Positions 8,589 through 15,160 of a stretch of 64,000 bases of DNA are shown piece by piece. A program made the translations under genes and the position numbers. Origin of the DNA: SIG607 sp045648445 (GTDB lineage Bacteria > Bacillota > Clostridia > Oscillospirales > Acutalibacteraceae); NCBI GenBank assembly GCA_045648445.1, contig JAZRNY010000022.1, positions 124,001 to 188,000 of the forward strand, written 5' to 3'. The notes beneath the pieces are model-generated. The model saw only the letters and a list, made by a program, of their open reading frames with translations. It was not told the DNA's origin and did no database searches. Every line of letters starts with the position of its first letter. Positions within the stretch are counted from its first letter, which is position 1.

Positions 8589-9533
8589 ATGAGTGAAATT
8601 TTAAAACTTTCTCCCGCTTTTAAAGATTATCTTTGGGGCGGCAGGTTAATTAAAAACAGATTTGGCATAACGGATATGGATATTGTTGCGGAAGCATGGG
8701 TGCTTTCAACCCATAAAGACGGACAAAGTGTGGTTGACGGCGGAGTCCTTTCAGGAAAAAGCCTTACCGAAGCCGTTGACCTTTTGGGCGAAAAAGCATT
8801 GGGCAAAAAGGCGGCAGCCTTTGAAATGTTTCCGCAAATGCTGAAAATAATCGATGCCGAAAAAAGCCTTTCCATTCAGGTGCATCCCAGTGACGAATAC
8901 GCCCTTGAAAACGAGGGACAATACGGAAAAACCGAAATGTGGTACATACTTGACGCTAAAGAGGGCGCAGGAATTTACTACGGCGTAAAAAAGGATTGCA
9001 CAAAGGAAGAACTTAAAAAGGCAATTGATGAAAATAAAATCGAGGACGTACTTCGTTTCGTGCCCTGCAAAAAAGGCGAAAGTTATTTTATACCCTCGGG
9101 TACCATACACGCTATAGGCGCAGGTCTTTTAATAGCCGAGGTTCAGCAAAATTCTAACGTTACCTACCGAGTATACGACTTTGGCAGAGTAGGTGCCGAC
9201 GGCAAACCAAGAGAACTTCACACCGAAAAGGCACTTAAAGTGTCTAATCTTACCCCAATGAAAGACGAAAAAGAAAAGAACAGGGAAGCAATTGACGGCG
9301 GATATAAAACCTTGCTTTCTTCCTGTCCGTATTTTGAGGCTGTAAAACTCGATATAAACGGTGAATACCGCTTTACTAACCAAGATAGTTTCGTTTGCGT
9401 ATTTATTATTGAAGGAGAAGGCGAAATCGACGGGATGAAATACAATAAATTCGATACTTTCTTTGTTCCCGCCGATCACGGCGAAACGCTTTTAAAGGGT
9501 GATTTTTCCGCTATGATAAGTTACTGTCCTTAA
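8589..9533 (+). CDS. manA: Mannose-6-phosphate isomerase, class I
   Basis: Interconverts fructose-6-phosphate and mannose-6-phosphate, feeding mannose catabolism or GDP-mannose synthesis. The 314-residue product is the short cupin form found in Firmicutes. Zinc ligands are visible: QVHPSD (Gln97, His99), Glu116 in KTEMWYIL and His174 in IPSGTIHAIG. The conserved substrate-site Arg follows in FGRVGADGKPRELH. The start has AAGGAG about 9 nt upstream and its own promoter. It is monocistronic: a bidirectional terminator lies 90 nt downstream, facing a convergent gene. Confidence 0.95.
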   Translation: MSEILKLSPAFKDYLWGGRLIKNRFGITDMDIVAEAWVLSTHKDGQSVVDGGVLSGKSLTEAVDLLGEKALGKKAAAFEMFPQMLKIIDAEKSLSIQVHPSDEYALENEGQYGKTEMWYILDAKEGAGIYYGVKKDCTKEELKKAIDENKIEDVLRFVPCKKGESYFIPSGTIHAIGAGLLIAEVQQNSNVTYRVYDFGRVGADGKPRELHTEKALKVSNLTPMKDEKEKNREAIDGGYKTLLSSCPYFEAVKLDINGEYRFTNQDSFVCVFIIEGEGEIDGMKYNKFDTFFVPADHGETLLKGDFSAMISYCP

Positions 9534-9621
9534 ATTAGGAAACAGGGAATAGAAAAACGTGATTTGTTCTATTCAACACTTTGTATGGCATCACAACCTG
9601 CTATGTATATTCCGAAAATAA

Positions 9622-9654
9622 AAAACTGTGTAGTTTTTGCTACACAGTTTTTTT
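9622..9654. terminator. Bidirectional terminator between manA and the convergent oxidoreductase
   Basis: Twelve-bp stem (left arm 9622-9633, right arm 9640-9651) with a six-nt loop, A-rich on the left and T-rich on the right, so it can act on both strands. Confidence 0.85.
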
Positions 9655-9656
9655 GT

Positions 9657-10640
9657 TTATTTAACCTGTAAAACCACTTTACCGCAACTTTTGTTTTCGG
9701 CTAAAAGCGCGTGAGCCGCTTCTGCCTCGGTAATGGGAAGAACGGTATCAATTGTAGGTTTAATTTCCCCTGTACTTACTTTTGCCCAAACGTCCTTTAC
9801 TAAACTTGCAAGAATTTGCGCTTTTACTTCAGGGGTACGGCTTCTTAGTGTACTGCCTATAATGCGTACGTTTCTAACGTATATGTTTTTAAGGTCAATC
9901 TGAGTAAATTGACCTGCTAAAGCGGCAATCATTATCCAGCGGGCGCCGTGGGTTAAATAGTGAATACATTTGCCCATAATTTCGCCGCCCAAACAGTCGA
10001 TAGCAACGTCGACGCTGTGACCTTCATCAAGTTGACCTTTAAGCACCTCAACGATGTCTTCGGTCATAGTATTAACAACTATATCTGCACCGAGTTTTTC
10101 AACGGCTGCGCGTTTGTTTTCGTCAATAATTGTGGTAATAACTCTAATACCAAATGCCTTTGCCATAGGAATAACAACACTTGCAAGACCGCTTGCGCCT
10201 GCATTCATAAGCAAAGTATTGCCCTCCTTAATTTTGCCCTCGATGAAAAGATTTAAATAGGCGGTTGCAAAAGCCTCAGGCATTGCGGCAGCCTCAATCA
10301 TAGAACAGTTTTCGGGAATGGGCATAAGCATATCGTATTTTACTGCAACGTATTCGGCATAACCGCCGCCACCAAGCAGTGCGCAGACCTTATCGCCGAT
10401 TTTGTAATCAGATTTAGCCTTGGCTTCCTCGCCCATTTCAACTATAACGCCCGATACTTCAAGTCCCATCCATTCGGGACAGCCGGGAGGGGGAGGATAA
10501 TCTCCTGCTCTCTGCATAAGGTCGGCTCGGTTAAGCGCGGCATAGTGGATTTCGACCAATACTTCCTCACTCTTTATTACGGGATTTTTAACTTCACTCC
10601 ATGAAAGTGCCTGATTTTCACCAACTAATATTGCCTTCAT
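9657..10640 (-). CDS. Quinone oxidoreductase-like medium-chain dehydrogenase (PIG3/QOR type)
   Basis: An NAD(P)H-dependent oxidoreductase of the zinc-independent medium-chain superfamily. Features: N-terminal GroES-like domain with YAALNRADLMQRAGDYPPPPG, the GLEVSGVI segment, GDKVCALLGGGGYAEY, and a Rossmann domain with NAGASGLASV as the nucleotide-binding loop. This matches the PIG3/QOR subgroup. The frame opens earlier (10667), but the ATG at 10640 starts a canonical MKAILVGE N-terminus and has AAGGAG at the right distance. It lies 10 nt downstream of the dehydroquinase-like gene on the same strand, so the two form an operon. Physiological substrate unknown; quinones or enals are usual for the family. 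Confidence 0.85.
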   Translation of the reverse strand: MKAILVGENQALSWSEVKNPVIKSEEVLVEIHYAALNRADLMQRAGDYPPPPGCPEWMGLEVSGVIVEMGEEAKAKSDYKIGDKVCALLGGGGYAEYVAVKYDMLMPIPENCSMIEAAAMPEAFATAYLNLFIEGKIKEGNTLLMNAGASGLASVVIPMAKAFGIRVITTIIDENKRAAVEKLGADIVVNTMTEDIVEVLKGQLDEGHSVDVAIDCLGGEIMGKCIHYLTHGARWIMIAALAGQFTQIDLKNIYVRNVRIIGSTLRSRTPEVKAQILASLVKDVWAKVSTGEIKPTIDTVLPITEAEAAHALLAENKSCGKVVLQVK

Positions 10641-10650
10641 TTTATTCTCC

Positions 10651-11412
10651 TTAATTAAACATAGCATCTCTTAGTGCTTTTGTTGCGCGCAACTGTGGCT
10701 GTACTTTTGAACCTATTGTCATACACTGTTGCAAACAAAGATACATACAGCAACCGAGCGCAGGGCCCATTTGACGAAGGATTTTGCAATCTGAACCGTT
10801 GGCCAAATACAAAAATTCGCAATCGAGTTCATTTCTTAAACGATTACAGATATTTAAGTTTGTCATTAACTCTTCGCGGCTATTAGAGTAGTTAACGATT
10901 TTTACCACGTCTGCGCCACGCTCTCTTTGAGCACGAGCAATTTCCATAACCTTTTCTTCAGATATAAACTGTCTTTGATGGCTTGAAAAAAGCACTTCGC
11001 CGCCCATTTCGTGAATTTTTGCGGCTAAAGCCTTTTGCTTCTTTACAGCCTCTTCATCAAAGGTAAGTTCATATTCATCCTTGCAGAAAAGGTCGCCCAT
11101 TATATCGTAAAGGGTAGCGCCTGCCTCAAGACCGAGTAAAAGAAGTTCGGCACATTCATCATCGGTATAGGTGTTTTTATCAAAAGAACGATAACAAGTG
11201 ATATAAATAGGCTTGTTAGCGCAGTAAGAAAAAATGTTTTTAAGGGTTTTTAAATTCTGATACTCTTTATTAAGCACTTGAATTTGAATACCAAAAGCAT
11301 CGGCGCCGTCATAAGATGCATTTACGATTTGGGCAATATTTTCTTCGGGGGTACGTCCTTGAATCATGGCGCAAAGCAAAGGTTTTGAATAGTTTAAAAA
11401 AGTCGGTTTCAT
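10651..11412 (-). CDS. Type I 3-dehydroquinate dehydratase-like protein (divergent)
   Basis: The 253-residue product has the TIM-barrel layout of class I dehydroquinases: MIQGRTPEENIAQI at the first strand/helix, the Schiff-base Lys171 in ADVVKIVNYS, the catalytic His145 in VLFSSHQRQF, and a barrel-closing GSKVQPQLRA segment. The strand that normally reads E-x-R-x-D and binds substrate is here GIQIQVL, lacking those charged residues. So catalytic Lys and His are kept but substrate contacts differ, which may mean a related aldolase or dehydratase on another substrate rather than the shikimate-pathway enzyme. It is first in a two-gene operon with the quinone-oxidoreductase-like gene. Confidence 0.65.
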   Translation of the reverse strand: MKPTFLNYSKPLLCAMIQGRTPEENIAQIVNASYDGADAFGIQIQVLNKEYQNLKTLKNIFSYCANKPIYITCYRSFDKNTYTDDECAELLLLGLEAGATLYDIMGDLFCKDEYELTFDEEAVKKQKALAAKIHEMGGEVLFSSHQRQFISEEKVMEIARAQRERGADVVKIVNYSNSREELMTNLNICNRLRNELDCEFLYLANGSDCKILRQMGPALGCCMYLCLQQCMTIGSKVQPQLRATKALRDAMFN

Positions 11413-11530
11413 AAATTTCCTCCAATTAACATTGATGATAAAATTATACTCCTGTTTTGACCTTTATTCAATGCAAATAACGATATCTTTTTAACATTTT
11501 CGATACAAAATGCGCTTTGACCCGACGCAT

Positions 11531-11564
11531 AAAAAAAGATACGCAAGATTTTCTTGCGTATCTT
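11531..11564 (-). terminator. Terminator of the small membrane-protein gene
   Basis: Thirteen-bp stem (11536-11548 with 11552-11564), three-nt loop, and a run of seven A on the plus strand that becomes the U-tract for minus-strand transcription. It lies 12 nt downstream of the stop at 11577. Confidence 0.85.
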
Positions 11565-11576
11565 GGTTTTAAGGAA

Positions 11577-11756
11577 TTATTCCTCGATAGTTTCTTCCTC
11601 TTCGATTTCGTCAGAGTCGATAACTAATTCTTTAATTTCGCCGTTAAGTTCTTTTTTCTTTTTTATAAGAGTAGCAATACCAACAGCAGCAGCGCCTGCT
11701 ATTACAATAGCGCCTGCGGTCATTAATACTTTTTCGGTAACAGTTAATTTTCTCAT
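11577..11756 (-). CDS. Small membrane protein with acidic tail
   Basis: A protein of about 59 residues: a short basic N-terminus (MRKLTVTEK), one Ala/Gly-rich membrane helix (about residues 11-31, VLMTAGAIVIAGAAAVG), a KKKK stop-transfer motif and a strongly acidic C-terminus ending EEEETIEE. An ATG two codons upstream (11762) is possible, but GGGAGG at 11767-11772 is better spaced for 11756. Its terminator is strong and it stands next to the XRE membrane regulator on the same strand. No family recognised; probably a lineage-specific small membrane protein. Confidence 0.7.
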   Translation of the reverse strand: MRKLTVTEKVLMTAGAIVIAGAAAVGIATLIKKKKELNGEIKELVIDSDEIEEEETIEE

Positions 11757-11819
11757 AATCATTTATCCTCCCGATATCTTTTTAATTATTGTATCACAAA
11801 AAGTAAAAAAAATCAATGC

Positions 11820-12428
11820 TCATTTGAAATGCAGTCTTGACCATAAAAGAATCATAATCTGAATGGGAGCGCCAAGTATAAAAAGAAGCCACATATTGTG
11901 GTTAGCGGCAATAAGTACAGTAAGATAAATACACGCTATAAGAGACCAACAAATTATGGAAGAAAGCACAATGTTAAATATGCGTTTTCCCCAAATGCAG
12001 TTAAAAATAACCGATACCACTGCCGAAACCGGTACGGCGTAAACAAAGGTCAGCCATTTGCCGTTTAAATCGGATAAAAAACTGTCAAAGTTAAGAAAAA
12101 CGATTACTGCGGCAAGCCAAACGGCAACAACGCAAATTAAAGTAATAAATAAACGGTTGGACTTTTTGCGCTTTTTTATTTCACGTCGTTCCTCTTTATA
12201 AACTTTGTGGTCTTTTGTTAAAAGATAATCTACCGTAACTTCAAAAAGGTCGGCAATCTGCTTTAAAACTGCAATGTCGGGCAACGATTCGCCACGTTCC
12301 CATTTTGAAACGGCTTTATCGGAATAGTTGAGTTTTTGCGCCAAATCGCCCTGAGTCATTAATTTTGATTTTCTAAGAACGGCAATGTTTTCGGCAATTA
12401 TGCTTTTTAGTTCTTTCAAAAAAACCAT
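11820..12428 (-). CDS. XRE-family regulator with four membrane segments
   Basis: The N-terminal 70 residues are a Cro/CI-type helix-turn-helix (MTQGDLAQKLNYSDKAVSKWERGESLPDIAVLKQIADLFEVTVDYLL, residues about 25-70). A Lys/Arg-rich linker follows, then four predicted membrane helices (about residues 92-111, 125-146, 150-173 and 178-196). Such membrane-tethered XRE proteins are common in Clostridia and are thought to sense membrane or envelope state, but the signal here is unknown. Start choice is uncertain: the ATG at 12428 directly abuts GAAGG, and a TTG at 12419 would have better Shine-Dalgarno spacing. It is divergent from the E2-like gene and has its own promoter. Confidence 0.85.
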   Translation of the reverse strand: MVFLKELKSIIAENIAVLRKSKLMTQGDLAQKLNYSDKAVSKWERGESLPDIAVLKQIADLFEVTVDYLLTKDHKVYKEERREIKKRKKSNRLFITLICVVAVWLAAVIVFLNFDSFLSDLNGKWLTFVYAVPVSAVVSVIFNCIWGKRIFNIVLSSIICWSLIACIYLTVLIAANHNMWLLFILGAPIQIMILLWSRLHFK

Positions 12429-12458
12429 CCTTCAATAATTTTTGCTGTGTTTACATAT

Positions 12459-12487
12459 ATTATACCATCAAAGTCTACCGAAATCAA
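12459..12487 (-). promoter_or_regulatory. Promoter of the XRE regulator
   Basis: On the minus strand: TTGATT, 17-nt spacer, TATAAT. Just upstream lies a small palindrome TCTAC-N5-GTAGA (12495-12509), with another TCTAC half-site at about 12474, that could be an autoregulatory operator. Confidence 0.65.
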
Positions 12488-12552
12488 GGGGTTTTCTACT
12501 ATGGGTAGAGTTTAAACACCACTAAAATAGAGTCGGCGCATTCGACAAACGA

Positions 12553-12581
12553 TTGACTTTTTCGCGATTTTATAGTATTCT
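12553..12581 (+). promoter_or_regulatory. Promoter of the E2-like acyltransferase gene
   Basis: TTGACT, 17-nt spacer, TATTCT, 47 nt upstream of the ATG at 12628. Confidence 0.55.
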
Positions 12582-12627
12582 ATTCCTATGGTATTCATAG
12601 TTTGTTAATATATGAAGGAGTTTTTTT

Positions 12628-13527
12628 ATGAGAGCAGACGGGAAAAAAATTAGAAATATGACGGGTGAATATGCGGTAGTTCCTCATATTATGTCGGAAC
12701 GTTGCGATTCCCTAAATATGACACAGATTGATATTCCTCTTGAACCGTTGCAGAAATACATTAATCAAAAGCGTAAAGAAGGCGTTGCAATAAGCCATCT
12801 CGCTTTAATTATTGCCGCCTACGTACGTATCGTTGGTGAATTTCCTTATCTTAACCGCTTTATTGTAAACAGCAATATTTTTGCCAGAAAAGAACTTGCC
12901 GTTTCAATGGTTGTTCTTAAAAATGATTCTGAAGAAGGCACAATGTCAAAAATTAAATGTGACCCTGCGGATACTATTTTTGATATTAACACAAAAATCA
13001 ATGAATACGTTTCCACCAACCGTAAGGTTGACGACGTAAACAAGACCGATAAGTTGGTGGGCGTTCTCTTAAGGATACCCGGACTTCTCCGCATTGGCGT
13101 TAAGGCGTTTAAGCTTCTTGATAAACTCGGACTTCTTCCTCGTTCTATTATCGAGGCTTCTCCCTTCCATGCAACAATGGGTATAACCAACCTTGCAAGT
13201 ATAAGAACAAATCATATTTACCATCATATATATAACTTTGGTACCACAAGCGTATTTATGTCTATCGGTAATTCAATTGAGGTTCCTGTTAAAAAAGGTG
13301 GCGAAATTGTTTTTGAAAAATGTATGCCATTCGGTTGTGTAATGGATGAAAGAATATGTTCGGGTCTTTATTATTCAAAAGCATTTAAGCGCTTCCGTCA
13401 TTTACTTGCTCACCCGGAACTTTTGGAAGAAAAACCTGAAAACGTAATAAAAGAAACCCCTTATCACGAAGATATAAAAAAAGCAAAAGAAGCCAAAAAA
13501 GCAGCAAGAAAAGCAAAGAAAAAATAA
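12628..13527 (+). CDS. E2-like acyltransferase domain protein lacking the catalytic histidine
   Basis: A 299-residue protein that aligns with the catalytic core of 2-oxoacid dehydrogenase E2/chloramphenicol acetyltransferase-like enzymes, without lipoyl or peripheral-subunit-binding domains. Recognisable elements are HLALIIAAYVRIVGEFPYLN, the ASPFHATMGITNLASI segment and the C-terminal block ending RHLLAHPELL. In active E2 the block reads D-H-R-V-x-D-G; here residues 240-246 are D-E-R-I-C-S-G, so the catalytic His is Glu241 and the second Asp is Ser245. The C-terminus is a Lys/Ala-rich basic tail. AAGGAG precedes the ATG. Probably a non-catalytic or re-tasked acyltransferase fold; function unknown. 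Confidence 0.75.
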   Translation: MRADGKKIRNMTGEYAVVPHIMSERCDSLNMTQIDIPLEPLQKYINQKRKEGVAISHLALIIAAYVRIVGEFPYLNRFIVNSNIFARKELAVSMVVLKNDSEEGTMSKIKCDPADTIFDINTKINEYVSTNRKVDDVNKTDKLVGVLLRIPGLLRIGVKAFKLLDKLGLLPRSIIEASPFHATMGITNLASIRTNHIYHHIYNFGTTSVFMSIGNSIEVPVKKGGEIVFEKCMPFGCVMDERICSGLYYSKAFKRFRHLLAHPELLEEKPENVIKETPYHEDIKKAKEAKKAARKAKKK

Positions 13528-13544
13528 AAATGATATAATTAAAA

Positions 13545-13580
13545 AAGGATGGAGTTATGGGTTGTACAGTTAAGGACAGT
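13545..13580 (+). repeat. Intergenic repeat copy, left arm flanking the Fic gene
   Basis: The block beginning AAGGATGGA and ending AAGGACAGT recurs inverted at about 15117-15155 downstream of the Fic gene, matching at roughly 30 of 36 positions. Its ACTGTCCTT core is also shared with elements at 49.7 and 63.0 kb. It overlaps the start of a 24-codon ORF. Confidence 0.6.
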
Positions 13581-13631
13581 TCTAAAAATTGTTCTTATCG
13601 CCCGATGTATTGCACCACAGGCTGCAATTAA
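13557..13631 (+). CDS. Putative 24-residue Cys-rich peptide
   Basis: A short ORF with a good Shine-Dalgarno (AAGGATGGAG ending 2 nt before the ATG). The peptide starts MGCTVKDSSKNC and ends YCTTGCN, with four Cys spaced C-x8-C-x6-C-x3-C. It has a possible -10 (TATAAT at about 13533) and a strong terminator 36 nt after the stop, so it could be its own transcript. Against it: the first eight codons overlap a repeat that recurs in degenerate, start-less form at about 15150 and, more distantly, at 49.7 and 63.0 kb. It could therefore be a real small Cys peptide or an ORF by chance inside a repeat. Too few Cys for a SCIFF peptide. Confidence 0.35.
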   Translation: MGCTVKDSSKNCSYRPMYCTTGCN

Positions 13632-13666
13632 AGAATCTAAGTAATTAGATTTATAATGCAAAACTA

Positions 13667-13696
13667 TCCGCCCGAAGAAATTCGGGCGGATTTTTT
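13667..13696 (+). terminator. Strong intrinsic terminator
   Basis: Ten-bp GC-rich stem TCCGCCCGAA/TTCGGGCGGA with a GAAA loop followed by six T. It ends the E2-like/small-peptide transcript. Confidence 0.92.
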
Positions 13697-13760
13697 ATGC
13701 AAAATTCATTTAAAAGGGTATAAATATCATTTTTTGTACTATAATGTTAGTATAATGGTG

Positions 13761-13789
13761 TTGACAAAACATGATTTGGGTGTTAAAAT
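13761..13789 (+). promoter_or_regulatory. Promoter of the Fic gene, with downstream inverted repeat
   Basis: TTGACA, 17-nt spacer, TAAAAT. Immediately downstream, 13796-13828 form an imperfect palindrome (AATCTAGTTAAA and TTTTAACCAGATT, one internal mismatch) that could be an operator or a leader hairpin. Confidence 0.75.
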
Positions 13790-13869
13790 ATCAATAATCT
13801 AGTTAAATTTGCACATTTTAACCAGATTGTCAACGTGGAACCCCGCGGATTTATTGTTTTAGGCGGTGA

Positions 13870-15069
13870 ATGACTATTATGAGTTATGTTTTGTTGTCTC
13901 ATTTGTATTATAAAGATAAAAACGAATATAAAGCCCTTTATGAACAAAGGATTTCGGCTGAATCAACCCGTGTTCTGCCAATAAAAATTGGAAAACATAA
14001 AGCTTTTTATTGTTTGTGCCCTGAAATACACAGTATCAGTATGCAGATAATGCAACTGGATAAAAATATTTCTCAAATTCAAAACAAACTTCCTAATGCG
14101 GCATTAATACAATTTGCTAATAGGTGCTTAGTTGATGAAATCAAACTCACAAACGATATTGAAGGCATTTACAGCACAAGGAAAGAACTATCCTCAGTTC
14201 TTAACGAAGTCAGCAATAAAGCAAAGAAAAAACGTTTTTATGGTTTATTAAACAAATATAAAATGTTGATTAGTGACAATGAATTTGCATTAAACACATC
14301 AACCGACATAAGGGACATCTATAACGATTTGGTTTTAAAAGAAGTTTCCGAAGATTGTGCGGATAATGTTCCCGATGGTGAAATTTTCAGAAAAGATGTG
14401 GCGGAAGTCACAACACCAACCCAAAAGGTGATTCATAAAGGGGCTTATCCGGAAACAAAAATTATTCAGCTTATGGAACAAGCGCTTAATATTTTAAATC
14501 AGAAAGAAATCCCGATATTAGTTAGGATTTCGGTTTTTCATTACCTTTTTGGATATATCCATCCTTTTTATGACGGCAACGGAAGAACCTCTCGTTTTAT
14601 AAGCAGTTATCTTCTTTCGAAAGAGTTTGAATTTTTGATTGGTTTTAGGCTTTCTTATACGATAAAAGCACATATAAAAGAATATTATGACGCTTTTAAG
14701 GAATGTAATGACGAAAAGAACTTAGGAGATTTAACCCCGTTCATAATTATGTTCCTCAATATAATTCTCGAGTCATTTCAAAACCTTTATGACGCTCTGG
14801 AAAAAAGAATCAATTATTTATTAAAGTTTTCAAATGTTATTGATAGTAATTCAAAAATGTCGGATGATTTAAAAGCGTTTGCTAACATCTTAATTCAAGT
14901 TTCATTATTTTCTAACGAAGGAATTACAAAAAAACAATTAGGCTTAGAACTAGATATTAGCGAATCAACGGTAAATAAACGCCTGGCTAAATTACGGGAA
15001 ATGGGATTGCTTTTAGAAGAAAAGTGTAAACCTGCAAAATATATGTTGGATTTGAATGAGCTTTCTTAA
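13870..15069 (+). CDS. Fic-domain protein (class II, N-terminal inhibitory helix) with C-terminal winged helix
   Basis: Fic proteins transfer AMP or other nucleotide moieties to hydroxyl groups of target proteins. The 399-residue product has the full active-site motif HPFYDGNGRTSR (about residues 237-248), so it should be catalytically competent. An inhibitory-helix motif of the form T-x-x-x-E-G is present in LTNDIEGIYST before the Fic core, which defines class II autoinhibited Fic proteins. The last 65 residues form a winged-helix DNA-binding domain (GITKKQLGLELDIS, VNKRLAKLREMG). The start at 13870 follows AGGCGGTGA; an ATG at 13879 is also possible. The gene is monocistronic with its own promoter and terminator, is AT-richer than its neighbours and sits between inverted repeats, suggesting an acquired accessory gene. 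Confidence 0.9.
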   Translation: MTIMSYVLLSHLYYKDKNEYKALYEQRISAESTRVLPIKIGKHKAFYCLCPEIHSISMQIMQLDKNISQIQNKLPNAALIQFANRCLVDEIKLTNDIEGIYSTRKELSSVLNEVSNKAKKKRFYGLLNKYKMLISDNEFALNTSTDIRDIYNDLVLKEVSEDCADNVPDGEIFRKDVAEVTTPTQKVIHKGAYPETKIIQLMEQALNILNQKEIPILVRISVFHYLFGYIHPFYDGNGRTSRFISSYLLSKEFEFLIGFRLSYTIKAHIKEYYDAFKECNDEKNLGDLTPFIIMFLNIILESFQNLYDALEKRINYLLKFSNVIDSNSKMSDDLKAFANILIQVSLFSNEGITKKQLGLELDISESTVNKRLAKLREMGLLLEEKCKPAKYMLDLNELS

Positions 15070-15082
15070 TAAGACAAAAGTA

Positions 15083-15116
15083 AGAGCTGTGTAGAGATTT
15101 TCTACACAGCTCTTTT
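15083..15116 (+). terminator. Terminator of the Fic gene
   Basis: Thirteen-bp stem (15083-15095 with 15101-15113), five-nt loop, then a short T-run. Weakly usable for the convergent aspS transcript too. It forms part of the repeat element continuing to about 15155. Confidence 0.85.
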
Positions 15117-15155
15117 ACTGTCCTTAAAAGTACAACCCTTAAGAGTTCCATCCTT
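15117..15155 (-). repeat. Intergenic repeat copy, right arm flanking the Fic gene
   Basis: Read on the minus strand it begins AAGGATGGA and ends AAGGACAGT, the inverted partner of 13545-13580. The ATG of the 13.5-kb copy is AAG here, so no peptide starts in it. Joined to the preceding hairpin it has the same order (terminator hairpin, then ACTGTCCTT) as elements at 49.7 and 63.0 kb. Confidence 0.6.
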
Positions 15156-15160
15156 TTATT

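Noticed and set aside
11454..11530. Additional small gene between the dehydroquinase-like gene and the small membrane protein
   Set aside because: No ORF with a ribosome-binding site on either strand; it holds upstream region and terminator only.
13557..13631. SCIFF-type radical-SAM-modified peptide
   Set aside because: Only 24 residues and four Cys, and no radical SAM maturase gene adjacent.
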